DNA of 38,574 nt from Mycobacterium sp. GA-2829 (GCF_001499965.1 NZ_LQIT01000048.1:1-38574); one strand, 5' to 3'; shown: positions 1-8,600, counted from the stretch's first letter. A program made the numbers and translations. The notes: generated by a model not told the origin, from the letters alone.

Positions 1-759
1 GGCGAGGACGTGGGCGCTGGGCCCGATCTCGGCGATGCGGCCGGCGTAGAGCACCGCGATCCGGTCGGAGATCTGGGCGGCGACGCCGAGGTCGTGAGTG
101 ATCAGCACGATGCTGCAGCCGATCTCGTCGCGCAGGCGCCGCAGCAGGCGGAGCACCTGCGCCTGCACGGTGACGTCGAGTGCGGTGGTGGGTTCGTCGG
201 CGACGATGAGGTCGGGGTCGCCCGCGATGGCGATCGCGATCATCACGCGCTGACGCAGCCCGCCGGAGAGTTCGTGCGGGTAGGCCCGCATCCTCTGCGC
301 GGGTTCGGGGATGCCGACCGCGGTGAGCAGCCGCAACGCTTCCTCGTCGCTGCCCGCGGCCTCGGCGACCTGCCTGCCGATCCGCATGGTCGGGTTGAGC
401 GAGGTCATCGGGTCCTGGAAGACCGCGCCGAGGTCGAGGCGGCGGACCTTGCGCAACGCCTTGGCATCACCGCGAACCATGTCGTATCCGGCGACGCGCA
501 CCGTGCCGGTGGTGGTGGCGTTGTCCGGCAGCAGGCCGAGCAGGCTGAAGCCGAGAACGCTCTTGCCGGAACCGGATTCACCGACGAGGCCGAGGATCTC
601 CCCCGGCGCGACAGCCAGGGACACACCACGAAGGGCGTGGATGGCACGGCCGTTGCGACCGAACGTCACGCGCAGGTCGCCAACGGTGGCGACCGGGTCC
701 GGGATCGGCGGCACCGCTGCGGGTGCGTCGGGGTCGGCGGTGCGCACAGATACGCCCAT
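1..759 (-). CDS. Peptide/oligopeptide-type ABC transporter ATP-binding protein (3' end cut by window edge)
   Basis: The first 253 residues of an ABC ATPase are present and the reading frame runs off position 1. Motifs appear in the expected order: Walker A GESGSGKS, Q-loop FQDPMTSLNP, signature LSGGLRQR, Walker B LIVADEPTT and switch histidine in ITHDLG. The Q-loop and signature forms are typical of the OppD/DppD branch (dipeptide, oligopeptide, nickel importers). The ATG at 759 has a GGGAG ribosome site about 8 nt upstream. It is divergent from the TetR gene at 1002, and the shared region holds two copies of the palindrome also found at the urea/guanidine operon. It may therefore import a nitrogen compound, but the substrate cannot be read from the ATPase. 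Whether a second ATPase domain follows, as in fused DppDF proteins, is not visible. Confidence 0.9.
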   Translation of the reverse strand, partial: MGVSVRTADPDAPAAVPPIPDPVATVGDLRVTFGRNGRAIHALRGVSLAVAPGEILGLVGESGSGKSVLGFSLLGLLPDNATTTGTVRVAGYDMVRGDAKALRKVRRLDLGAVFQDPMTSLNPTMRIGRQVAEAAGSDEEALRLLTAVGIPEPAQRMRAYPHELSGGLRQRVMIAIAIAGDPDLIVADEPTTALDVTVQAQVLRLLRRLRDEIGCSIVLITHDLGVAAQISDRIAVLYAGRIAEIGPSAHVLA

Positions 760-845
760 TCAAAGGCTCCCTGCGACTGGGGTCGAAGTGGCCGAGCGGC
801 CGGATTCGACGTGGCGATGGAGCGGCACACCGGTGAACCGCCCGC

Positions 846-859
846 CTGTCAGTTGACAG
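846..859. promoter_or_regulatory. Operator copy 1 (CTGTCA-N2-TGACAG palindrome)
   Basis: A perfect 6+6 inverted repeat with a 2-bp centre, 86 bp upstream of the ABC ATPase start. Matching copies lie at 940-953, 8485-8498 and 8569-8582. The size and symmetry fit a TetR dimer site, and the regulator encoded at 1002 is the obvious candidate. Confidence 0.7.
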
Positions 860-895
860 TTTTCACCGGGCGTAGACGTGGTGGGTGTCGCGTAC

Positions 896-931
896 GTAAC
901 CAATCGACGGCATACGTAACCGATGCGTATC
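896..931. promoter_or_regulatory. Possible GlnR-like boxes (GTAAC repeats)
   Basis: GTAAC occurs at 896-900 and 916-920, each preceded by TAC. The second is followed after 6 nt by GTATC. A further GTAAC lies at 8535-8539 upstream of the carboxylase operon. Actinobacterial GlnR sites have the general form GTnAC-N6-GnAAC, so nitrogen control is plausible for this locus. The half-sites are imperfect and the 20-bp spacing is not the canonical 22, so this is only a suggestion. Confidence 0.3.
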
Positions 932-936
932 GCGCG

Positions 937-956
937 TTTCTGTCGTGTGACAGAAA
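937..956. promoter_or_regulatory. Operator copy 2, extended by TTT/AAA arms
   Basis: The core CTGTCG-TG-TGACAG at 940-953 is flanked by TTT and AAA, giving a 20-bp near-perfect palindrome. It lies 28-45 bp upstream of the possible TetR starts (984, 1002), where it would cover the promoter. This suggests autoregulation of the TetR gene. Confidence 0.7.
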
Positions 957-1001
957 AGGGCGGGTGTACCCATTCGGTACGCCGTGGTCCACGATGGAGC
1001 C

Positions 1002-1676
1002 ATGCCGCTCACCCGGGCCGGTCGCCCCCGCCTCACCACCGCACGCCGCCCCGGCATGACCGCCCGCGACGAAATCCTCGACGCGGCAGGCGAACTGTTC
1101 ACCACCCTGGGGTACGCGAGCACCTCGACACGCCACATCGCCGAGCTGGTCGGCATCCGGCAGGCGTCGCTGTACCACTACTTCAAGACCAAAGACGACA
1201 TCCTGTGTGCGCTGCTGGATCAAACGGTCAGCCCCACACTGGATTTCATCCCGGCGTTGCTCGGGGCGCAGCCGGCGCTGACGGCCGCCGAGCACCTGCA
1301 CGCGCTGGCCGCGTTCGACGGGGGTCAGCTGCTCAGCGGCCGGTGGAACCTCGGCGCGCTCTACCTGCTCCCAGAGCTGCGGGACGCCCGTCTGGAACCG
1401 TTCTGGTCCGACCGCGAACGGCTGCGGCTGCACTATCTCGCCCTCAGCCGCGCGGTGCTCGAGCAGACCGGTGTGCACGATGCGGCGGCGGATCTGCCGT
1501 TCCGGCTGGTGGAATCGCTGGTCAACATGTGGTCGGTGCCTGCGGGGCCGGAGCGCGACGCGTTGCCCGTCCACGTCGCCGATGCGTGCCTGCGGGTACT
1601 GGGCGTCGCCGACGGCGCCGCGCTGCGGGCGCGCAGCAGCGCGGCGGTGGCGGGCTACACGCGCTCGCTGAGCTGA
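1002..1676 (+). CDS. TetR-family regulator, probable repressor of the urea/guanidine locus
   Basis: A 224-residue TetR/AcrR protein. The N-terminal helix-turn-helix spans about residues 22-68, with the recognition segment around QASLYHYFKTKDD and an all-helical ligand domain after it. The ATG at 1002 is chosen because the HTH then sits at the usual distance from the N-terminus; a GTG at 984 is a possible alternative and no strong ribosome site favours either. The gene lies between the ABC ATPase and the carboxylase operon, and its last 22 bp overlap the 3' end of the allophanate hydrolase gene on the other strand. Four matching palindromes, two upstream of this gene and two upstream of the operon, are the likely targets. 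The ligand is unknown; guanidine, urea or a carboxylated intermediate would make sense. Confidence 0.9.
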   Translation: MPLTRAGRPRLTTARRPGMTARDEILDAAGELFTTLGYASTSTRHIAELVGIRQASLYHYFKTKDDILCALLDQTVSPTLDFIPALLGAQPALTAAEHLHALAAFDGGQLLSGRWNLGALYLLPELRDARLEPFWSDRERLRLHYLALSRAVLEQTGVHDAAADLPFRLVESLVNMWSVPAGPERDALPVHVADACLRVLGVADGAALRARSSAAVAGYTRSLS

Positions 1677-3379
1677 CCGTCGGCCAGGTAGTCCAGCCAG
1701 TTCCCGTACGCCGAGATGTCCGCGCCGGCCTTCCAGGCGTCGAGCGCGCAGCCGAAGCCGACCACCTCGGTGCCGTCGGCGAGGGTGACCCGCCCCAGCA
1801 TCATCGGTGACGGCAGCGCGGCGAGGAAGTTGCCGAGCATCGCCGTCGTCACCAACCACAGTTCGCCGCGGATCGCGGTCCCGGTGTCGCCGCCCACCCG
1901 CATCAGGCCCGGCTTCGGCGGCGCGGTGTCCAGACGCACGAGGCCGTACAGCGGTGCGGTGACCGCAGGTCCGAGCCAGCGGGCGCCCCGGCTCTCGAGC
2001 TGCCAGGCCAACGGCTGGCCGCGCAGGTGGGCGCCCACCACCAGCAGCGGCACCGCCGGCACACCCGCCCGTACCGGCCACGGGGTCTGTGCGGCAACGG
2101 AATCCGGACTCGCCACCCGGCGGGCCAGGTCGAGAGCCACCGCATCGGCACCCGTGCGCGCGACCACCGAGACCCCGAACTGCGCGCCGTCCACGGTGCC
2201 GGACGGCACCGCGACCGCGCACATGTCCATGAGATTGCAGAAGTTGGTGTAGGTGCCCAGCCGGGAGTTCACGCCGATCGGGTCGGCCGCGACCTCCGCG
2301 ATGGTCGGATGTTCGGTGGTGGTGGGGATCAGCAGCGCGTCGCACTCGCCGAGTTCGGTCATCGCCGCGGCGGTGAGCTCGGCCAGCCGGACCCGGTCGC
2401 GCAGCAGCCGCGTGGCCGGGACCGTGCCGGCGGCGGCGATGATCGAACCGACCGTCGGGTCGACGGCGTCGCGGTGCGCGTCGACGAATTCGCCGACGGC
2501 TTCGTGTCGTTCGGCCACCAGCCCGCCGTCGTAGAGCAGCCGTGCCGCCTCGAGGAACGGGTTCAGGTCGATCTCCCGCACCCGTACCCCCTGCTGCTCG
2601 AGCCTCACCCGGGCGGCGCCGAACGCCCGCTGCCAGGCCGGCGACAGTGCCGGCAGCTCGCGGGGCACTGCCACCAGCGGTTCGGCCGGTGCGGCCAGCG
2701 GCGCGTCGGGGGGGAACGGCCGCGCCGCCGTGGTTGCGTCGGGGCCCGCGATCACACCCATCGCGGCGTCGGCGGTGTCGAGGTCGCGGGCGAACATCGT
2801 GACGCAGTCATACGACCGGCACGCGGGCACCACACCGTCGGTCGGCACCACACCGTAGGTCGGTTTGATCCCGACGATCCCCTGCAGCGCGGCGGGTACC
2901 CGCCCCGAACCCGCGGTGTCGGTGCCGATCGCCACGTCGGCGATGCCGAGCGCGACCGCGACCGCCGACCCCGAACTCGAACCGCCCGAGATGCGGTCGG
3001 GTCTGCGGGCGTCGCGCACCGCGCCGTGCGGGCTGCGCGTGCCGACGAGTCCGGTGGCGAACTGGTCGAGGTTGGTCGCCCCGAGCACCACGGCACCGGC
3101 CGCGCGCAGCCGCGCGACCACCGGTGCGTCGGCGGCGGCGGGTGCCGTCGCGTATGCCGGGCAGCCTGCAGTGGTGGGTAGGCCCGCCACGTCGACGTTG
3201 TTCTTCACCGCGGCGGTCAACCCGGCCAGCGGCAGGTCGGCACCCGCGGCGACCGCGGCGTCGACGGCCTCAGCGTCGGTCAGGGCATCGGCCAACGGAC
3301 GCAGGAAGATCCACATCTCCGGCCGGTCGAGCGCTTCGATCGCGGCGTAGGCGGCGCGCACCCGGTCCACGGCGCTCAC
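1655..3379 (-). CDS. atzF: Allophanate hydrolase
   Basis: A 574-residue protein that hydrolyses allophanate to two ammonia and two CO2, the last step after the carboxylase upstream. The amidase-signature domain fills about residues 20-440. The Ser-cisSer-Lys triad is visible as K59 (in AAVKNNVD), S134 (in SGGSSSGSA) and S158 (in TDTAGSGR). The C-terminal region, about residues 450-574, matches the extra domain typical of AtzF-type enzymes and ends near YGNWLDYLA. The GTG start at 3379 overlaps the carboxylase stop as GTGA, so translation is probably coupled. It is the last gene of the operon. It is separate from the carboxylase, unlike the fused fungal urea amidolyase. Length is normal for the family. 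Confidence 0.95.
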   Translation of the reverse strand: MSAVDRVRAAYAAIEALDRPEMWIFLRPLADALTDAEAVDAAVAAGADLPLAGLTAAVKNNVDVAGLPTTAGCPAYATAPAAADAPVVARLRAAGAVVLGATNLDQFATGLVGTRSPHGAVRDARRPDRISGGSSSGSAVAVALGIADVAIGTDTAGSGRVPAALQGIVGIKPTYGVVPTDGVVPACRSYDCVTMFARDLDTADAAMGVIAGPDATTAARPFPPDAPLAAPAEPLVAVPRELPALSPAWQRAFGAARVRLEQQGVRVREIDLNPFLEAARLLYDGGLVAERHEAVGEFVDAHRDAVDPTVGSIIAAAGTVPATRLLRDRVRLAELTAAAMTELGECDALLIPTTTEHPTIAEVAADPIGVNSRLGTYTNFCNLMDMCAVAVPSGTVDGAQFGVSVVARTGADAVALDLARRVASPDSVAAQTPWPVRAGVPAVPLLVVGAHLRGQPLAWQLESRGARWLGPAVTAPLYGLVRLDTAPPKPGLMRVGGDTGTAIRGELWLVTTAMLGNFLAALPSPMMLGRVTLADGTEVVGFGCALDAWKAGADISAYGNWLDYLADGQLSERV

Positions 3380-6300
3380 GCGGGGATCCCCGAGACGTCG
3401 CGCTGTGCGTCGAGCACCACCAGCGGGGTGCCGGGCTCCACCTGGTTGCCCGCCTCGACGAGGACGTGGGTGACCACGCCGTCGGCCGGCGCGGTCACGA
3501 CGGTCTCCATCTTCATCGCCTCCAACGCCAACAGGCTCTGACCCGCTTCGACCCGATCACCCACCGCGACATCGACTTTCCACACATTCGACGAGAACGG
3601 GGCGTCGACGCGCCGGGCGTCGTCGTCGAGGACGAGGTCGGCGCTCTGCGCGGTGGCCCGCGACTGTGCCCGCTCAGCGCGGTCGAACTCCCCCGCGGCC
3701 GCCCATGCGGCGCGTTCGGCGGCGAACGCGGCGCTCTGGCGGTCACGGAACTCGGCGATCGAATCGGCGTTGTGCGCGAGGAATCGTTCGTGGTCGGCGA
3801 GGACGAAGGTGCCCTCGGTGACCTCGACGCTCCCACGGCCCGCGGCCATGTCGGCGCGCAGATCGAGCAGTTCCTCCGCCGACACCGGATACCACGAGAT
3901 GCGGTCGAAGAACCGCAGCAGCCATGGACTTCCGGGTTCGAACGGCGTGGTGTGGCGATAGGTGCTCCACACCTGGGTGGTGCGGCCGACGAACTGGTAG
4001 CCGCCCGGTCCCTCCATCCCGTAGATGCACAGGTAGGCCCCGCCGATACCGACGGAGTTCTCGGCGGTCCAGGTCCGGGCCGGGTTGTACTTCGTGGTGA
4101 CCAGGCGATGCCGCGGATCGAGCGGTGTGGCCACTGGCGCACCGAGATACACGTCGCCGAGCCCGAGGGTGAGGTATTCGGCAGCGAACACGATGTCGGC
4201 GACCTCCTCGTGGGAGGACAGACCGTTGACGCGCCGGATGAACTCGATGTTCGACGGGCACCATGGTGCGTCGTCGCGGACGCCGGAGGTGTAGCGGGCG
4301 ATCGCCTCCCGGGTCGCGGGATCGTCCCAGCTCAGCGGTAACCGCACCGAGCGGCTCGGCACCACGAGGTCCGAGGTGGCGGGCAGGTCGTCCTCGATCT
4401 CGGTGAGCAGGCCCAGCAGCCGGCCGATCGGCAGCCGCTGCGGGTCGACGTGCACCTGCAGCGAGCGGATTCCCGGTGTGAGGTCGACGATCCCGTCGAC
4501 GCGAGCCTCGGACAGCCGGGTGTGCAGCGCGTGCACCCGGGCGCGCAGCGCGAGGTCGAGCACCATGTCGCCGTACTCGATCAGCACGTTGTCGTCGCCG
4601 CTGCGGCGGTAGGTGACCGCGGGCGCTCCGTCCCGGCGTGCGAGCACACCGCCGTCCTCGCCGGTGGCCAGCAGTGTCGGCGCGCCGACCGCGCGCACCG
4701 GCACGAACCGCACGGTGTCCCCGGGACGCAGCTGCCCCAGCTTCCAGCGGTCGGCGGCCACGACGGTCACCGGGCAGACGAAGCCACCGAGGCTGGGGCC
4801 GTCGGGTCCGAGCAGGATCGGGGTGTCGCCGGTGAAGTCCAGTGCGCCAACAGAATACGGCGTGTCGTGGATGTTCGACGGGTGCAGGCCGGCCTCGCCG
4901 CCGTCCTCGCGCGCCCAGCGGGGTTTGGGACCCTCCAGGCGGACACCGGTGCGCGCGGAGTTGAAGTGCACCCGGTACTCGGCGGACAACAGGGTGGCGA
5001 TGTCGTCGCGGGTGAAGAACTCCGGTGCGGCGTGTGGGCCCTCGGTGACGGCGAGTTCCCACGCCGACACCAGTTCCGGGCGTTCGGTGATCGGGATGGG
5101 GTCGCCGACCGGTCCGTCGGCAGCTCGCAGCACGTCGCCGCTCACCAGCGCACGGCCGCCGTGCCCGCCGAACCGACCCAGCGTGAACGTCGACGCGCTG
5201 CCCAGGTAGGCGGGCACGTCGAACCCGCCTGCGACGAGGACATAGGTGCGCAGGCCCACAGTCTCCGCGGCGCCGATGTCGAGCAGTCCGCCCGCGGGGA
5301 TCTCGACCGGCTCCCACATCGGCACGGGCCGCCCGTCGACGGTGACCTGGCAGTCCGCACCGGTGACACACACGGTGGTCGGGTGAGTGACACGCAGGGC
5401 GGGTCCCGCGGCGGTGCACTCCAGACCCGGTGCGCCGTCAGGGTTTCCGAGCACCCGGTTGCCGAGCCGGAAGGACAGGTCGTCCATGGGGCCGCTCGGC
5501 GGCACCCCGACGTGCCACAGGCCGATCCGGCCGGGCAGATCCTGCACGGTGGTGAGCAGACCCGGGCGTTCGACGGTGATACGCGGCCGGGGGTCCTCGA
5601 CGTCGGCCAATGTCGCGGTGCTGTGCCGGGCGGCGCGGACGTCGGCGTGAGTGAGCGCGGCGCGCAGGGTGCCGACGTTGGTCTCGATACCGTGCAGCGC
5701 GGTGCCGGCGAGGGCGGTGTCGAGTCGGTCGAACGCCTGATCCCTGTCGGGTGCGGTGGCGGTCACCTTGGCCAGCAGCGGATCGTAGAACGACGACACC
5801 TCGGTCCCGTCGCTCACCCACGTGTCGACCCGCACGTCGGCGGGGAACGTCACGGCGGTCAGGGTTCCGGTGCTCGGCCGGTGGCCACGCGACGGATCCT
5901 CGGCGTACACGCGGGCCTCCACCGCGCAACCCCGCATCGGGACCGCCCCGCTGTCCAGATACGGAACCAGCACGTCGGTTTCGCCGCAGCCGAGCCGAAA
6001 CATCCACGCCGCCAGGTCGATTCCGGTGACCGCTTCGGTGACCGGATGCTCGACCTGAAGGCGGGCGTTGACCTCGAGGAACGACGCCTGCTCACGAACC
6101 GGGTCGTACACGAACTCGACGGTGCCCGCCGACCGGTAGCTCACCGATGCGGCCAGCGCGCGCGAAGATTCGTGCAGCAGTGTCCGCACCGCATCGGGCA
6201 GCGCCGGGGCGGGCGCCTCCTCGATCACCTTCTGGTTGCGCCGCTGCAGCGAACAGTCGCGGTCGCCGAGTGACACCACGCCGCCGCGGCCGTCGCCGAA

Positions 6301-6933
6301 GATCTGGACCTCCACATGCCGGGCGCTGTCGACGAACCGCTCGACGAACACGCCCGCCCTGCCGAAGCTGCGTTCGGCCAGCCGCGCCACCCGGTCGAAC
6401 GCCGCGCGCAGTTCGATCGGGTTGCGGCACACCTGCATGCCGATTCCGCCGCCCCCGCCGGTGGCCTTGAGCATGACCGGGTAGCCGATCTCGTCCGCGG
6501 CGTCGAGGGCGGCGGCGGCGTCGGCCAGCAGCTCCGAGCCGGGGAACACCGGGACACCGGCGGCGCGGGCGGCTGCCCGCGCGGTGTGTTTGGTGCCGAA
6601 CACCCGCAGCTGCTCGGGTGTCGGCCCGACGAAGACGAGTCCTGCCGCCTCCACCGCGGTCGCGAAATCGGTGTCCTCGGAGAGGAATCCGTAACCGGGG
6701 TGGATCATGTCGGCGCCGCTGCGCCGCGCGGCGTCGAGGATGGCCTCGATGCGCAGGTAGCTCTCCTGCGGGGCGGGCGGGCCGAGCCGCACCGCGTCGT
6801 CGGCGAGACTGACGTGCGGTGCGCCGCGGTCGGCGTCGGAGAACACGGCCACCGTACGCAACCCGAGGTCGCGGGCGGACCGGATGAGGCGCACCGCGAT
6901 CTCGCCGCGGTTGGCGATCAGCGCCGTCGTCAC
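3376..6933 (-). CDS. uca: Biotin-dependent urea carboxylase / guanidine carboxylase
   Basis: An 1185-residue multidomain enzyme that carboxylates urea to allophanate or guanidine to carboxyguanidine, using ATP, bicarbonate and biotin. Domain order: biotin carboxylase (about 1-450, starting TTALIANRGEIAVR, with the glycine-rich KATGGGGGIGM ATP loop), KipA-like carboxyltransferase half (about 465-760), KipI-like half (about 775-1045), and a biotinyl domain with EAMKME and biotin-acceptor Lys about 1141. The GTG at 6933 is chosen because it begins the conserved N-terminus and overlaps the upstream stop as GTGA; an in-frame start at 6981 would add 16 atypical residues. Two DUF1989 proteins precede it in the operon, an arrangement known for guanidine carboxylase. 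Sequence alone does not settle urea versus guanidine. Confidence 0.93.
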   Translation of the reverse strand: MTTALIANRGEIAVRLIRSARDLGLRTVAVFSDADRGAPHVSLADDAVRLGPPAPQESYLRIEAILDAARRSGADMIHPGYGFLSEDTDFATAVEAAGLVFVGPTPEQLRVFGTKHTARAAARAAGVPVFPGSELLADAAAALDAADEIGYPVMLKATGGGGGIGMQVCRNPIELRAAFDRVARLAERSFGRAGVFVERFVDSARHVEVQIFGDGRGGVVSLGDRDCSLQRRNQKVIEEAPAPALPDAVRTLLHESSRALAASVSYRSAGTVEFVYDPVREQASFLEVNARLQVEHPVTEAVTGIDLAAWMFRLGCGETDVLVPYLDSGAVPMRGCAVEARVYAEDPSRGHRPSTGTLTAVTFPADVRVDTWVSDGTEVSSFYDPLLAKVTATAPDRDQAFDRLDTALAGTALHGIETNVGTLRAALTHADVRAARHSTATLADVEDPRPRITVERPGLLTTVQDLPGRIGLWHVGVPPSGPMDDLSFRLGNRVLGNPDGAPGLECTAAGPALRVTHPTTVCVTGADCQVTVDGRPVPMWEPVEIPAGGLLDIGAAETVGLRTYVLVAGGFDVPAYLGSASTFTLGRFGGHGGRALVSGDVLRAADGPVGDPIPITERPELVSAWELAVTEGPHAAPEFFTRDDIATLLSAEYRVHFNSARTGVRLEGPKPRWAREDGGEAGLHPSNIHDTPYSVGALDFTGDTPILLGPDGPSLGGFVCPVTVVAADRWKLGQLRPGDTVRFVPVRAVGAPTLLATGEDGGVLARRDGAPAVTYRRSGDDNVLIEYGDMVLDLALRARVHALHTRLSEARVDGIVDLTPGIRSLQVHVDPQRLPIGRLLGLLTEIEDDLPATSDLVVPSRSVRLPLSWDDPATREAIARYTSGVRDDAPWCPSNIEFIRRVNGLSSHEEVADIVFAAEYLTLGLGDVYLGAPVATPLDPRHRLVTTKYNPARTWTAENSVGIGGAYLCIYGMEGPGGYQFVGRTTQVWSTYRHTTPFEPGSPWLLRFFDRISWYPVSAEELLDLRADMAAGRGSVEVTEGTFVLADHERFLAHNADSIAEFRDRQSAAFAAERAAWAAAGEFDRAERAQSRATAQSADLVLDDDARRVDAPFSSNVWKVDVAVGDRVEAGQSLLALEAMKMETVVTAPADGVVTHVLVEAGNQVEPGTPLVVLDAQRDVSGIPA

Positions 6934-7562
6934 GGGCGCGTCACGATCATCCGGACCGGGGTGGGGTCGAAGGCGTTGCACGGGTTGTTGATCTGCGGGC
7001 AGTTCGACACCAGAACCAGGGTGTCGACGTCTGCGCGCAGCGCGACCCGCTTACCGGGGCCGGACAGTCCGTCGACGATGCCCAGGGCCCCGTCGGGGTC
7101 GACGGGCACGTTCATGAACCAGTTGATGTTGCTCGACAGGTCGCGGGCGCCGAGCCCCCAGCGCGCCCCCTCGATGAGGAAGTTCTCCATGCAGCCGTGC
7201 TGGGCGCGGGTGTGCTGACCGTAGCGCAGCGTGTTCGACTCCTTCGAGCATGCGCCGCCGAGGGTGTCGTGCACGCCCACCTCGTCGGCGACGACGGTCA
7301 TCAGCGCCGCGCCCGTGTCGGCGCGCAAAACCGATCCGGTGGTCAGCGCGATACGACCTTGGCGCGCAATGGTTTCCGGTGCGGAGTAGCGGACCGCGGT
7401 GTCGGCCGCCGAGTAAAGCAGGCAGTCGACGGCCTGGTTGCCCGCGAGGTCGACGATGGTCAGCACGTCACCGGCGGCCACGACCGCCGACCACGGCGCC
7501 CTGGCCGCGACCGGTTCGTCGAGCACGGTCCGTCCGGGGACGAGGGCCTCGATGGTGGTCAC
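6930..7562 (-). CDS. DUF1989 protein, urea carboxylase-associated protein 2 / carboxyguanidine deiminase subunit
   Basis: A 210-residue DUF1989 protein. Family features are DLAGNQAVDCLLY near residue 35, CSKESNTLRYGQHT, GCMENFL, SNINWFMNVPV and the C-terminal SNCPQINNPCNAFDPTPV, with several conserved cysteines that could bind metal. Proteins of this family paired with a second DUF1989 protein form carboxyguanidine deiminase, which releases ammonia from carboxyguanidine to give allophanate. The GTG at 7562 gives GTGA overlap with the preceding gene, and its own stop overlaps the carboxylase start in the same way. A longer open frame to 7817 lies wholly inside the preceding gene and is rejected. 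The role is inferred from family and context. Confidence 0.88.
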   Translation of the reverse strand: MTTIEALVPGRTVLDEPVAARAPWSAVVAAGDVLTIVDLAGNQAVDCLLYSAADTAVRYSAPETIARQGRIALTTGSVLRADTGAALMTVVADEVGVHDTLGGACSKESNTLRYGQHTRAQHGCMENFLIEGARWGLGARDLSSNINWFMNVPVDPDGALGIVDGLSGPGKRVALRADVDTLVLVSNCPQINNPCNAFDPTPVRMIVTRP

Positions 7563-8482
7563 AGCACTCCTCGGGCGGTGAGATCGGCGTCGGTGTTGGC
7601 GATGGCCTGGCGGTGTTCGGGTCCGAGCGAACCGACGAGGTCCCCCGCGCTGAGCGCGTCGAGTTCGGCGGCGGCGGGCCAGGCGTGGACGAGCAGGGTC
7701 GAGCAGGTGAACTGCGGTCGCGGATCGAGTGGGTGGGCGGTGTTGGCGACCGAGACGATGGTGTCGACGTGCAGCAGCAGCTCCACCGCGGTGCCCGCAC
7801 CCGCCGACCCCTGCCACCGCAGCGCACCCTCGTCGTCGGCGCGCACACCTTTGAAGAACGACACCGACGGCACCAGATCACGTTGCGACAGGCCGTTTTT
7901 CAGTGCCGCGAGCAGCAGCAGCTCGCGGCCCGCGGGCGACGGGGACTCCGGAGCCGCGGCGCCGTACTTCGCCTCGTTGCCTGCCCGCGTCGTCGTCCCC
8001 GCCAGGGCGTCGTGGTGTCCGGAACTGTCGGCGACGACGGTCGCCAGCACCCGGCCGAAGCCACTGAGCAGCGGGTGACCGACCCCGAGATAGGCCTGCC
8101 ACGGCACCTTGACCGTGTCGGCGACGTTGAGCCGCTCATGGGTCGCGTCGGCGCGGTGCAGCAGCAGGTGCGCACAGGCGTCGCCGTCGACGTCGGTCAG
8201 CCGGATCCGGGTGCCGCGGGCCAGGACCGCGGTGGTGTAGCCACCGGGCGCCACGCTTTCGGACCAGGTCAGCCGTTCTGCCGGGATCCCGTCCGGCGCG
8301 GGGCCGGATGCGGCCGGGACGTGGCGCATGTGATCGGCGGTGCGGCCGTGCTGAGCGCGGGCGTGCGCCCGGGCACCGGCGGTGGTGGCGGTCGACGACG
8401 GTGCCGTGACGCCGTCGGACGTGCGGAGGTCGCTGGTCAAGGGTGCTCCCGAAGCTCGCGGGGCCGACGTCGACGGCGGCAT
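7559..8482 (-). CDS. DUF1989 protein, urea carboxylase-associated protein 1 / carboxyguanidine deiminase subunit
   Basis: A 307-residue DUF1989 protein and first gene of the operon. Recognisable segments are DVDGDACAHLLLHRAD, the glycine-rich HPLLSGFGRVLATVV, SFFKGVRADDEG and CSTLLVHAWPAA. The first 45 or so residues are low in complexity (Ala, Ser, Thr) and resemble a variable linker. The ATG at 8482 is preferred over a GTG at 8491 because AGGTG lies 6 nt upstream of it. That ribosome site is itself inside the palindromic operator at 8485-8498, so repressor binding would cover the translation start region. With its partner it probably deiminates carboxyguanidine. If the carboxylase uses urea, its role would be unclear. 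Confidence 0.87.
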   Translation of the reverse strand: MPPSTSAPRASGAPLTSDLRTSDGVTAPSSTATTAGARAHARAQHGRTADHMRHVPAASGPAPDGIPAERLTWSESVAPGGYTTAVLARGTRIRLTDVDGDACAHLLLHRADATHERLNVADTVKVPWQAYLGVGHPLLSGFGRVLATVVADSSGHHDALAGTTTRAGNEAKYGAAAPESPSPAGRELLLLAALKNGLSQRDLVPSVSFFKGVRADDEGALRWQGSAGAGTAVELLLHVDTIVSVANTAHPLDPRPQFTCSTLLVHAWPAAAELDALSAGDLVGSLGPEHRQAIANTDADLTARGVL

Positions 8483-8484
8483 TT

Positions 8485-8498
8485 CTGTCACCTGACAG
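8485..8498. promoter_or_regulatory. Operator copy 3, overlapping the operon's ribosome site
   Basis: Perfect CTGTCA-CC-TGACAG, two bases upstream of the ATG at 8482 and flanked by TTT and TTTT. On the minus strand it contains AGGTG, the ribosome site of the first operon gene. Confidence 0.7.
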
Positions 8499-8568
8499 TT
8501 TTCGCGGCGGCAGGGCGCCGGTGGTTGCCGCGAGGTAACCGATCGTTAAGAACGCGGTGCCGATGTGT

Positions 8569-8582
8569 CTGTCATGTGACAG
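8569..8582. promoter_or_regulatory. Operator copy 4, overlapping a -35 element
   Basis: Perfect CTGTCA-TG-TGACAG, centred 84 bp from copy 3. Its right arm supplies GTGACA (8576-8581), a good -35 match, 19 nt upstream of TACCCT at 8601-8606. It therefore overlaps the promoter of the YciI-like gene and could also act on the divergent operon. Confidence 0.7.
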
Positions 8583-8600
8583 GCCGTCCGGCGGATCGGC

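Noticed and set aside
2027..4341. Long plus-strand open frames antisense to the hydrolase and carboxylase genes
   Set aside because: Pure frame shadows of strongly recognised genes; no ribosome sites and biased Arg/Gly/His content.
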